Source: an uncultured Rhodospirillales bacterium
GTDB taxonomy: Bacteria; Pseudomonadota; Alphaproteobacteria; CACIAM-22H2
Direction: 5' to 3'
DNA length: 64,000 bases
Assembly (NCBI GenBank): GCA_937926175.1
Contig: CALANV010000034.1
Coordinates: forward strand, 1-64,000
The notes below the pieces were generated by a model. It searched no databases. It saw nothing but the letters and a program-made list of their open reading frames with translations, and was not told the DNA's origin. How positions within the stretch are numbered: position 1 is the stretch's first letter; every line of letters begins with the position of its first letter. Below are positions 1-8,979 of the stretch, in pieces. Made by a program: the position numbers and the translations under genes.

Positions 1-3000
1 CTCCCGCCCAGCACCAGGGTCGCCGGCGTGATGTTCGCCTCCAGGCCATCAAGGAGATCCGCGTCCAGGGACAGCGTGTAATTCGAGGCATCCGCACCTG
101 CCAGCGTGACGATACCGTCGACGGTGATCGACTTTCCGTTGCCGACCTTCTTGTCGTCGAACAGGGCCGTGTAGCTGAACGTCACGTCGTCGTCATTGAT
201 GACGTCATCGGTCGTAAAGACGAGAACGGCGTTCCGGGTTGCATCGTAGACCTTGTTCTGCGCCAATACCCCGTCGACCGTCAGAGTCTTGGGCGCGACC
301 GTCAATTTGCCGGTCGACGTGAACCCGCCGAAAACATAGCCGGCGGTATTGGCGAGCGTACCCTGCGCAATCGTGATGTCGTAGGGCCCGTCGGCGACCC
401 TCGCCGCGGCCACCGTGCCGTCGGAGGACAGAACCGGCGCACCCGTTACACCCGTGTTTTCCGCCGTTTCCTGAACCCACACGTCTCCGTACTGGGCAGC
501 ATCGACGAAGGCCAGCTGGTAATGCGTCCCCAGCACCGGCGTCGCGAAGGCATACACCTCGCCATATGTCTTGCTGTCACTGAAGTTCGTGCTGACATTC
601 AGCGTCGGCGCATTCGCAAAGACGTAACGGTTGCCCTCTGCCGTGGCTTCGGCAGGAGACAAATCATCGATCGTCTTGCCCCAAACCGGCAAGCTGCCGC
701 TCGCGAGATCGCCGTACGTATTGTACTCGTGATCGGGGAGATAGGCGACCCAGGCGCTGTCATCCAGAATCAGGCCCGCTCCGACGTCATTGCGGAGGTG
801 ATGCGAACTGTCACCGGTTCCCCGCTCGGCGATGAGAACGATGCGGCCATCCGCGCTCTTCATTCCGGCGCTGCCGCCGAAGAGAACGCCGTGGTTGGTG
901 CCGGCGCTTCCGCCGCCCTCGCCTCGGATCAATATGTCGCCGCTGCCCAGGCCTTCCACCTCGCCGGCGATGTAGACGCCAGCATTGGCGTTGCTTCCCG
1001 ATGCACCTCCCCGGCCGGTGATCGTGATGTCACCGGATGAAACAACCTTGGAGTTCCCCTCGATGTACACCCCGTGGTTGGTGGTGCCCGTCGCATGGAG
1101 GCTGCCGGTCCCTGTAATGTCGATGGTGCCTGAAGCGCTGTTCACACGCGCGCCGCTGTCCATGTAGACACCGGTCGCATCGCTTGCGCCCGCCGTGCCA
1201 CCACCAATGCCGCTGATGACGATGTCCGCGGCATCGGTCGCCTCCACTTTCGCTGCGGAGATATGCACGCCGTAGGCGCCGGTCGACGTCGTGTTCTCGC
1301 CGCCGTAACCGGTAATGGAGATCTCCCCATCCACGCTCCGGACGAGAGTCGTCGCGCCCTCGAGGAAGACACCCCTCATGTTCGCCAGGGCACCGGCCTC
1401 GTCACCGCCATAACCGGTGATACTGATCGCGGCCGCGTCCGCGCCCGTTCCCGTGGAAAGCACCTGGACGCCAGCCGTGAGAGCCACGCCGGTCTGGTTG
1501 CCGCCCCCGGCCCCGGCATAGCCGGTGATGCTGATGTCGCCGTAGGCGCTGGAGATCTCGCCACCGGTCTGCGTCAGAATGCCCTGCTGGCCGGCAGCCC
1601 CTGCCGATCCACCATAGCCGGCCAGCGTGATCGCGCCATGACCAAGGGACCGGATGGTCCCGTTGTTCATGTAAATGCCCCTTCCCGTACCGGCCCCTTT
1701 GCCGCCACGGCCTTCGAGAAGGATGTTGCCGGCGGCGCCTGCGGCCGTCTGGATCACCGCCCCCGAGGCCATGCTGATACCGTCGAAGTTCGTCGCCGCG
1801 GCATCCGCCAGATTGGCCTTCAACGTGATCGCATCGAAAGCCGTCAAGTCGCCGGTAAACGAGTTCAGCAGCTTCGCGCCCTGGTTCAGAGCGATCCGCC
1901 CCGCGAGCGCCTCGAGCGCCATTCCGGCCTGTCCAGACACGAAAAGCTCGACATTGTTCTGAATCACGATGTTGCCCGGCGACACGTAGCTCTGCCTGCC
2001 GGTGGTCGTCACGTTGTTGGCGAACGTCAGGTTTCCGGCACCATGGTTCGCGGCGAGGGAAATGTCCACGCTTGCCGCGCCGATGCCGACAGTCTTCTTT
2101 TCGGAGACCGAATCCGCGACGTCCGGCCCGACCGTGCCAATGGTCACGTCATAGTCGGCCGTGTGCCGCAATTCGACGGCGCCGCCCGTCGTCGCGGCGA
2201 AGTCGTGAGCGACGGTTCCGGCAGTACCGATGACGTTGTCGGCATTACCGAACAGGAAATCGGTATCGGCACCGCCGATCAGGCGCAGTGCGCCAGCCGT
2301 CAGAGCCATGTCGGCCATCTGGACAACGGAGCCGCCCAGTGACTTTACGATCGTCACGGTACCGGTGGTGGCATCCAGCGGACGGTTCCAATCGAAATCG
2401 ACAGCGTTGGTACTGTCGAGCCTGAAGCCGATGCCGGCATTCAAGGTCAGCTCGGGAGTCATGCCGGCATCGACGGTGTACAGCGCGTACCCTTCGTTGC
2501 CGAATCCCGCCAACTGATCCCATGCGTCCGACGAGAGGTTGTACACGTCCGTCAGCGTCGTCAGATCGCTTTCGACGCGCACCGTGTCGCGCCAGAAGTG
2601 CAGATCCGCGACGTGACCGGAGCCGTCGCCCAGTTTGATACTGTTGCCGTTCTCCTGGGTGTTGCCGGTCGTGTGGAAACGATCGCCCAGCCAGCCGAAG
2701 ATCAGATCGCCGGAATCGAACGTTCCGGCCTGGAACATGCCGTAGTGATAGCCATTGGCACCCGTGAAGGTGGTGCCGATCTTCTGCCCGCCGACGGCGA
2801 CGGATATGACCGTCCCGCCGACGGCCGTGTCGTGGAAAATGCCCGAGACGACCTGGGGCGTGCCCTCGAAGGCCCATTTGAGATACGGGTAGCTGGTCCC
2901 CGGAATGATGCCCCAGACATCCGGATCCCAGTTGTCCGGCAGCCCCTGCTGCAGTTCCGCCGTGGACTTGCCCAAATTGAGAGCCGGGTCGTCGTTGAGA

Positions 3001-6000
3001 TCCGTGTTGTAATGGCTCGAGGGACTTACGGCCGATACGCCGGATACGTCTTTGTCGAACCAGCTATCCGTGATCGTCGCAGGGGCCGTACGCACAACGC
3101 TCACCAAGGCACCGCCGGCCCCGGACCTGGTCTGGACATAGCTTGCGCTATAGCTCTCGGATATCGTGAGGGTACTGCCGTCAGACACGTCGCCGACGAG
3201 ACCGCCCGCATAGATGCCGCTGGCATCGATCACGGGCCCCAACGAATAGCTCTGAATGATCTGTTTGGCGTTGTTGCCCACCATGCTGCCGACGAGTCCG
3301 CCCACGGCAATGGTCTGACCGCTGCTCTGCGCCCGCACGACGGCAGCGGTCCAGGATTGCCGGATGGTTCCGCCGGCCATCGATGCCACGAGGCCACCGG
3401 CACGTTGGTTGCTCTCGATGCGGCCCGTGACATACACCTGCTCAAGCAAGGCGTTCGGGCTTTGGAGGCCGGCAGCGATGCCGGCCGTGTTGACGTTCCC
3501 GGTAAAGTCGACGTTCGTGAGGCCGATCTGCCGGACGGTCCCTTCGTTGACGAAGGGAATCAACGAGATCCAGTATTGCGCGGGGCGATTGATGACCAGG
3601 CCATCGATCACGTGGCCGTGCCCATCGAACAACCCGTTGAAACCATGCGAACTGGCACCCATGGTCGGCAGCACCATGCTCGCAAACCCGGCGCCCGAGT
3701 TCCAGTTTCTCGTATCCGAGGCATCGATGTCCTGGCTCAGCGCGTAAGAACGGGCCGCGTTTCTGCGCGTCGTCCAAGACGTGTCGGTATGAGTGCCCGC
3801 ACCGTCGTCCCCAATCGCGTTCTGCAGGTCGACGACGTTGTGAATGAGCATGAAGGCCGCGTCGCCGTTGACCCCGGGCCGGCTTGCGGTCACGACCCCG
3901 TCGGCGAACCAGTTTCCACCGTTGATGAAGCTCCCGAATTGCTTCGGATTGGTGTAGCCGTCTTCAGGATAGTAGTAGAGCAACGCCGTGCCGGCTTGGC
4001 GCCCATCGTCACCGAAGCCGAGCGACCCACCGCCACTGAAGGTGATCGTGCCGTCGCCGAGCTTGTCCTCGTCGGCGCGGATCAGCGCGGTTCCTCCTTC
4101 CGCGAGGTTGATCGCGCCGAGGAGATTTATGGAGTTGGCGGCATAGACATTCAGATTACCGGCGGTGATCGCCTGCAGCGTTACGTCGCCATAGCCGCTG
4201 TTGGTCTTTCCGATGCCCTGCCGCAGATCGATGGTCACCGTCCCGGCACCGGCATTGATGCTGACGCCGCCAGCCATAACGATCTCGGCATCGCCGGCTT
4301 CGCGGTCGTGATCGATCACCCCATTGGCGAGGTGATCGTTGGCGATCAAGGTCAGGGCGCCGTTGTCCGTTACGATGCTGCTTCCAAGCGTGATGCTTCG
4401 GCCGGCCTGAAGCGTCAGATCGCCACCGTCCCCGTCCGGATTGTCGACAACAATGGGATTGCCGGCATCCAGCATGATGTCATTCGAGGCCTGAAGGATG
4501 ACGGCAGTGCCCGCGGAAAGCTGGGCGGCAAGGTCCAACGCATTTACGTGGACCGAATCCCCCTCGTGGTCCGCGAATTCATGATCCCCCGGCAGAGGAT
4601 AGTCGCTCGGATCCCCGCCGATCGTGATGTTCTTCGGATCCAGCAGCAGGAACCCACCCGCGCCCAGCCGGACGTCCTTCAGCACAACGTTCTGAAGGCG
4701 ATTGGCCGCCGAGATTTCCACCGAACCCGCGGAAACGGCGCCACTCGCGTCGATGCTGCCGAGAAACGTCGTGAGCTTGTCGGACCAGACGATAGCCGTG
4801 CCGCCGGTGCCCGCGGCCGAGGACACGTCGATGACGGTGTCCGCATCCAGGAACGTGGTTTCCGCCGAAGCCAGCGCCGGCTGCGTGCCCCAGCGGCCGA
4901 CGAAGCTGTCATGGTAGGGTTGGTTCGCATCCGGCGTTTTGCCGCCCTGGAAGGCGCCACCAATTCTTACCAACCCGCCCCGGTCCGTTCCGATCGCACT
5001 GAACGTCGCGGCATCGATCGCCACCGATCGGCCGGTAACGTCGATGCGGCCGCCGACGCCATCGCCGCCATCCGCCGCGTAATGAGCTGATGTGGCGACG
5101 GCGTCTTCCGCCTGAACCGTGATCGCCCCGCCGACGGTCGCACCGGAAGCCGAGATCTTGCCGCCAATGTCCGCCGCGCGAGCCTCGATGGCGATGCTAC
5201 CGCCCGCCCCCGCCGATCCATCGGCACGCACGGTCCCGTCGGTCGCAAAGTCGCCGGCGGCGACCTTTACGCTGCCGCCCGATACGCCCGAAGCCGATAC
5301 GACGGCGCCCGTTTCAACCGCCACCGTTCCCGAACCGGATAACACGATGGCACCGCCGTCCTGCATCACGCTGTCCGCGCGAACGATGCCGGACAGGTTC
5401 AGGGACTGGTTCACGACCTCGCGCGCGGCCTCGGCCGTCAGATAGATGCGCCCGCCTGCCACGTCGATGGTCCCGTCATTGCTGACCAGAGCCTTGAGCG
5501 GGGTCCCGTCGGCCGTGGTCAGTGTTTCGGCGATCTTGTCGCCGATCTCGAACGAAATGAGCTGGTCGCCGTAGAGATCGAGCGTGAAGCCGCGCGCCGA
5601 TGCCAGCGCCACGGTGCCGAGATTGGCCTGAATGATTCCCGCATTGCGCACATGCGGCGCGACGAAGGCCGCGATACCGGCGTCACGAATGGTGATCGTG
5701 CCTTGATTGACGACCGACGCCCCCGCCTTGCGGCCGTCGTTGAAGCGCAACGGCCCGCCGCTCATGAACTGCCGGTCGTCGACATCGTGCGTCGTCGCCA
5801 CCAGGCCCGCCGCATCGACGGTGGCCCCCTTGCCGAACAGGATGCCGTTCGGGTTGACAAGCACGAGCTGCCCCGTCGCGGTCAGCGTACCGAGGATTTC
5901 GGACGGATTGACGCCAACGACCCGGTTGAGGGCGATGGCACCGACCGACGGCTGGACAAAGTCCGTTCGCTCGTTAGCGCCGATCGAGAAGCTGTTCCAA

Positions 6001-6179
6001 TTGATAATCGCCCGGTCAGTCGTCTGCATGACGGTGACTCGCGACGTACCTTCGCCGGCGATGCTGGCGCCGCCGGCCACGACCGTGCCCCCCTGGGGAT
6101 TGGCGTAGGCGGGAATGGAGAACAGTCCGCCGAAGACAACCAGCACCGTGGTGCATTTGAGCACTTCGTGGAGCCTCAT
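1..6179 (-). CDS. Two-partner secretion exoprotein (TpsA, filamentous haemagglutinin-like), partial
   Basis: A single open minus-strand frame runs from about 6179 through the left edge, at least 2,059 residues with no stop. Numbered from 6179, a signal peptide ends at residue 26 (AYA). The TPS secretion domain follows, with NSFSIG at 62-67 and NPNGILFG at 109-116, the hallmark motifs recognised by TpsB transporters. Further on are beta-helix repeats, GLUG-type GGLVG repeats (about 3170-3440), a run of ITGYGG repeats (about 910-1720) and a YDG-type domain (KVYDATRNAV, FDDKKVG, ASNYTL; about 70-300). It is the second gene of a pair, just behind its transporter gene, so it is expected to be secreted to the cell surface as an adhesin or similar; the actual function is unknown. 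I chose 6179 because AAAGGAG lies upstream; an ATG at 6227 is possible. The C-terminus is outside the window. Confidence 0.9.
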   Translation of the reverse strand, partial: MRLHEVLKCTTVLVVFGGLFSIPAYANPQGGTVVAGGASIAGEGTSRVTVMQTTDRAIINWNSFSIGANERTDFVQPSVGAIALNRVVGVNPSEILGTLTATGQLVLVNPNGILFGKGATVDAAGLVATTHDVDDRQFMSGGPLRFNDGRKAGASVVNQGTITIRDAGIAAFVAPHVRNAGIIQANLGTVALASARGFTLDLYGDQLISFEIGDKIAETLTTADGTPLKALVSNDGTIDVAGGRIYLTAEAAREVVNQSLNLSGIVRADSVMQDGGAIVLSGSGTVAVETGAVVSASGVSGGSVKVAAGDFATDGTVRADGSAGAGGSIAIEARAADIGGKISASGATVGGAITVQAEDAVATSAHYAADGGDGVGGRIDVTGRSVAIDAATFSAIGTDRGGLVRIGGAFQGGKTPDANQPYHDSFVGRWGTQPALASAETTFLDADTVIDVSSAAGTGGTAIVWSDKLTTFLGSIDASGAVSAGSVEISAANRLQNVVLKDVRLGAGGFLLLDPKNITIGGDPSDYPLPGDHEFADHEGDSVHVNALDLAAQLSAGTAVILQASNDIMLDAGNPIVVDNPDGDGGDLTLQAGRSITLGSSIVTDNGALTLIANDHLANGVIDHDREAGDAEIVMAGGVSINAGAGTVTIDLRQGIGKTNSGYGDVTLQAITAGNLNVYAANSINLLGAINLAEGGTALIRADEDKLGDGTITFSGGGSLGFGDDGRQAGTALLYYYPEDGYTNPKQFGSFINGGNWFADGVVTASRPGVNGDAAFMLIHNVVDLQNAIGDDGAGTHTDTSWTTRRNAARSYALSQDIDASDTRNWNSGAGFASMVLPTMGASSHGFNGLFDGHGHVIDGLVINRPAQYWISLIPFVNEGTVRQIGLTNVDFTGNVNTAGIAAGLQSPNALLEQVYVTGRIESNQRAGGLVASMAGGTIRQSWTAAVVRAQSSGQTIAVGGLVGSMVGNNAKQIIQSYSLGPVIDASGIYAGGLVGDVSDGSTLTISESYSASYVQTRSGAGGALVSVVRTAPATITDSWFDKDVSGVSAVSPSSHYNTDLNDDPALNLGKSTAELQQGLPDNWDPDVWGIIPGTSYPYLKWAFEGTPQVVSGIFHDTAVGGTVISVAVGGQKIGTTFTGANGYHYGMFQAGTFDSGDLIFGWLGDRFHTTGNTQENGNSIKLGDGSGHVADLHFWRDTVRVESDLTTLTDVYNLSSDAWDQLAGFGNEGYALYTVDAGMTPELTLNAGIGFRLDSTNAVDFDWNRPLDATTGTVTIVKSLGGSVVQMADMALTAGALRLIGGADTDFLFGNADNVIGTAGTVAHDFAATTGGAVELRHTADYDVTIGTVGPDVADSVSEKKTVGIGAASVDISLAANHGAGNLTFANNVTTTGRQSYVSPGNIVIQNNVELFVSGQAGMALEALAGRIALNQGAKLLNSFTGDLTAFDAITLKANLADAAATNFDGISMASGAVIQTAAGAAGNILLEGRGGKGAGTGRGIYMNNGTIRSLGHGAITLAGYGGSAGAAGQQGILTQTGGEISSAYGDISITGYAGAGGGNQTGVALTAGVQVLSTGTGADAAAISITGYGGDEAGALANMRGVFLEGATTLVRSVDGEISITGYGGENTTSTGAYGVHISAAKVEATDAADIVISGIGGGTAGASDATGVYMDSGARVNSASGTIDITGTGSLHATGTTNHGVYIEGNSKVVSSGDITITGRGGASGSNANAGVYIAGEVEGLGSGDILIRGEGGGSAGTNHGVLFGGSAGMKSADGRIVLIAERGTGDSSHHLRNDVGAGLILDDSAWVAYLPDHEYNTYGDLASGSLPVWGKTIDDLSPAEATAEGNRYVFANAPTLNVSTNFSDSKTYGEVYAFATPVLGTHYQLAFVDAAQYGDVWVQETAENTGVTGAPVLSSDGTVAAARVADGPYDITIAQGTLANTAGYVFGGFTSTGKLTVAPKTLTVDGVLAQNKVYDATRNAVLVFTTDDVINDDDVTFSYTALFDDKKVGNGKSITVDGIVTLAGADASNYTLSLDADLLDGLEANITPATLVLGG
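900..1730 (-). repeat. Tandem ~34-residue ITGYGG beta-helix repeats inside tpsA
   Basis: The minus-strand translation shows roughly ten imperfect repeats of 31-36 residues. Each has a core like ISITGYGG, then a Gly/Ala-rich turn, then a GVYI/GVFL strand. Cores visible include ITGYGG three to four times, ITGRGG, ISGIGG, ITGTGS, IRGEGG and LEGRGG. The DNA spacing between cores is close to 100 bp. Such repeats fit coils of a right-handed beta-helix stalk. Confidence 0.75.
3170..3440 (-). repeat. GLUG-type repeat cluster inside tpsA
   Basis: The minus-strand frame contains GGLVASMAGG, GGLVGSMVG and GGLVGDVSDG at intervals of about 35-45 residues. Each is followed by a serine/tyrosine-containing strand such as QSYSLG or ESYSAS. 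This is the pattern of the GLUG motif known from IgA-protease-like and haemagglutinin-like exoproteins. It is followed by YPYLKW, also typical of these modules. Confidence 0.7.
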
Positions 6180-6236
6180 CGCCGCGAAAACTCCTTTATC
6201 CTTACGCAGTCCGGTACGACGCCTCATGGCCCCGCC

Positions 6237-7994
6237 TCAAAACCTTGTCGTGATCGACACGAAGACGCGCGGCGAACGGCTGTTGTCCTCCGCGAACTCC
6301 GCATCAAGCGGCTTTGCGATCTCGATGTTTCCGGTCACGCGCTGACCAACCTGCACCCGTACACCGCCGCCCCAGGACATGGCATCGCGGGTCCGGTCTT
6401 CTCCGGATTGCAAGGTGCCCTTCTGGCGCGCCAGGCCGAAATCGGTGAAGCCGTAGAGCTGCACGCCCAGATTCTCATCGAGCCGTTGCGTCCATCGCAG
6501 ATCGACCCCGCCCATCAGGCAGTGGTCGCCGCTCATGGCGCCGACGTCGTAGCCGCGCCCGATGTTGCGGCCGCCAAAGCTGCATTCGGCCGCACTCAGG
6601 AGCGGATCGCCCAGCGCGACCTGCGCTTGCGCCTGCACGTAAAGCGACCAGGGACCAACCAGCGGCTGGTCACGCAAGGCACGCAGTTCGAGGTTGGTGA
6701 ACGTCGCGGAACCGTTCGCGCGGCTCTTGAGCGGGTCGTCGTCGTCCGTCGCGCTGAATACGTCGATGCCCTGAATCAACCCCAGACGGACGAGGCTGAC
6801 CGCGCCCGTCTCGTCCGCGACATCATAGGTCGTGTAGACACCGAGCGTTCGGATGCGATCTTCCGAAAACGGGATGTCGAGCAGCTCCGACTGCGCATTC
6901 AGAACGTCGAAGGAGGCGCCGATATAAAGATTCTCCTGTCGCGTGCGAATCAGCGGATAGTCCGCACTGAACCCGAGAGAGACGGATCGGCCGATATACT
7001 CGAGATCGGCCAGAAGCCCGTCGCGCGGTTCGCTGTTCGAGTAGGCCGCTGTAGCGCCGAGCTTCAGACCATCGCCGCCGACCATCTGAGAATAGCTGCC
7101 GGCGATATAAGCATAGGTATCGCTGTGGGTGCCCCGCCAAGCTTCGAGACGCAACTGGTCGCCGCCCGTCAGCTGCCCGTTCAAGGCAACCGCCCCGCCG
7201 ATTCGCGTACGACCGAGATTGCTCACCATGTGATTGTTGAAGCCGACCTGTCCTTCCACGGTCTTTCGCGCGATGTCGACGGTCATCGTCGAAGCGCCCG
7301 GCACATCCCGCGAGGCGGCGAAGGTGGCGCGCGCCGTCACGCCCGGCAGATCGTTCATCAGAAGGAGATAGCGTTCCAGATCGTCCGTCCGCAGGGGACG
7401 CGACGCCGTGATGCCGGCAGCGAAACGTTCCAGAAGTTCGTTGCGCGCGGCATCGCCCCTGCCATCACCGAGAACGCTCGTCAGCAGATCGCCGGTGAAG
7501 ACGACCGTGTCGACATAGCCTTCGACGACACGGATGGTGACGACTCCATCCTCGATCCGCTGTTCCGGCAGGACGGCGATGGAGAGCGCATAGCCCGCTT
7601 CCGAATAACGGCGCGTGATCGCGTTGACGATCTCGAACAATGTCGCGACGCTGACCGTCTGGCCGAGATAACCTTCCCACAGATCCGCAAGGTCGGATTC
7701 GCTGAGCGCCTCCGCCCCCTCGATCCGGACGGCTTTGAGCGTCAACTTCATCGAATCGGCCCGGTCCGGCGCGAGCTGCTCACGCGTCAGCGGAACCGAC
7801 GGCGTCGGCATGGCGCGGGGCTCCAGAGGCGGGGCGAGATCCTCGCTCGGCCGCGTCGGCTCCAGAGGACCCGGGACCTGTGCGTAAACGAACCGGGCGG
7901 ACAGCATCGTTGCCACCAGGGCAACGATCATCAATCGAATGAACAGCGCCCACATCACGGCACCGCCCGCGGCGTCATTACTTACCCCCCTCAT
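6237..7994 (-). CDS. TpsB outer-membrane transporter (ShlB/FhaC/HecB family)
   Basis: A protein of 585 residues, the usual length of TpsB proteins. After an N-terminal hydrophobic signal (MWALFIRLMIVALVATML, ending at VYA), there is a proline-rich linker and then POTRA-type sequence, for example YSEAGYALSIAVLPEQ and GVVTIRVVEGYVD. The C-terminal two thirds look like a 16-strand barrel, with the loop-6 motif GRGYD at 479-483 and a terminal aromatic residue (TTRF). It should bind the TPS domain of the downstream exoprotein in the periplasm and pass it through the outer membrane. The gene ends 57 bp before the tpsA start and the two are surely co-transcribed. The start at 7994 follows TAAAGG; a second in-frame ATG at 7955 would give a shorter signal peptide. 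Confidence 0.93.
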   Translation of the reverse strand: MRGVSNDAAGGAVMWALFIRLMIVALVATMLSARFVYAQVPGPLEPTRPSEDLAPPLEPRAMPTPSVPLTREQLAPDRADSMKLTLKAVRIEGAEALSESDLADLWEGYLGQTVSVATLFEIVNAITRRYSEAGYALSIAVLPEQRIEDGVVTIRVVEGYVDTVVFTGDLLTSVLGDGRGDAARNELLERFAAGITASRPLRTDDLERYLLLMNDLPGVTARATFAASRDVPGASTMTVDIARKTVEGQVGFNNHMVSNLGRTRIGGAVALNGQLTGGDQLRLEAWRGTHSDTYAYIAGSYSQMVGGDGLKLGATAAYSNSEPRDGLLADLEYIGRSVSLGFSADYPLIRTRQENLYIGASFDVLNAQSELLDIPFSEDRIRTLGVYTTYDVADETGAVSLVRLGLIQGIDVFSATDDDDPLKSRANGSATFTNLELRALRDQPLVGPWSLYVQAQAQVALGDPLLSAAECSFGGRNIGRGYDVGAMSGDHCLMGGVDLRWTQRLDENLGVQLYGFTDFGLARQKGTLQSGEDRTRDAMSWGGGVRVQVGQRVTGNIEIAKPLDAEFAEDNSRSPRVFVSITTRF

Positions 7995-8979
7995 AGATGC
8001 AATGCCTTTACTCGATGCTGTTTGACAGATTTCGATGTGCTTTCACTTGCTCATAACTGGAACGTAAGGGGGAGTTATTATTGGTGATGCAGTTTTTACT
8101 TTAATTTTATCGATCAGCTTAGTGATCACCACTTGCGTCCAGGGCGCGCTCCAGGAAACAAGGTTCATCTGAACGCCGACGCAGCCCGTCGATCACGGCA
8201 GATGCGCCGCGCTTCCCTCAGGCAACCAGCGCACTGACGTGATGCATTCCCGTCGACGTTGGCGATCACGATGGAACCGTGCTGCGCGGCCGCCGTCATT
8301 CCGCCGCACCGAGCCCGCCGTCCACGTGCCCGGCACACCACGCAGGCCGCGTGCACCCGGCCGCTACGCCGCCGCGTCGAATGCCGGCCCTATGCGAGCG
8401 GCGCGCGCGCCGATTTCCGACCTGTCAGCTTGTTTCGACATGACGAATGACGCCCTTCACCTCGCGTTGGCCATTCCGCCCGACCCTGGCAAGGGCGCCG
8501 TGCCGGACACCGTGATCTCCGGCGATACAGGCCTAATATCCCCCGAAAGAAGGATAACCCTTTTGCGGGATAGTCGAACAAAATAGCCCAAAGTTGTACT
8601 TCTGCAAAAAGTTAATATTCCGGATGGGTAGACGCGGTATTTCTTTTTTCTATCCAAACGAGTGGTCTTATGGTCGAGGATGCCCCCCATGTCAAGGACT
8701 CACTCACACATTTGTCTCAAATTCGTCCCTTTCAGGTCGCGGTAAGGTAACGCGTTACGGCGACATGAAGAGAAGACCGGGACCAAGACACGGAAGACGG
8801 GTCGAGAATCGGCTACGCGCTGGCATCGACCCAACGCGCAAAACTTGCGCGAGCAGAACGTGGACATCCGGTGATAGCATCGAGAGCCTCCGGCTTGAAC
8901 CCACGCCCGAACCGTGACGCCGGCCCTGCGTCGCACGCGGTTCGGCGGGTGGTTGCCTTGCGCTGCCAATGCCGCCGGG
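7995..8979. other. Gene-free gap with AT-rich stretches
   Basis: No frame in this 985-bp stretch gives a recognisable protein; the open frames are short and arginine-rich. Two AT-rich islands stand out against the GC-rich background, at about 8000-8125 and 8520-8720. The first must carry the tpsBA promoter. It includes an inverted repeat GATCA/TGATC (8112-8116 and 8123-8127). A weaker inverted repeat, CCGAACCG/CGGTTCGG (8907-8914 and 8938-8945), sits just downstream of dctM and could form a hairpin in its transcript, but it has no T-run. Confidence 0.4.

Noticed and set aside
2598..8087. Long plus-strand open frames opposite tpsA and tpsB (about 830 and 811 codons)
   Set aside because: Their translations are arginine-, aspartate- and histidine-rich without any family pattern. 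The minus strand has continuous, clearly homologous TpsA and TpsB sequence with signal peptides.
8137..8460. Short cysteine-containing minus-strand frame as a small zinc protein
   Set aside because: No ribosome binding site, arginine-rich composition and no recognisable spacing of cysteine pairs; likely chance.
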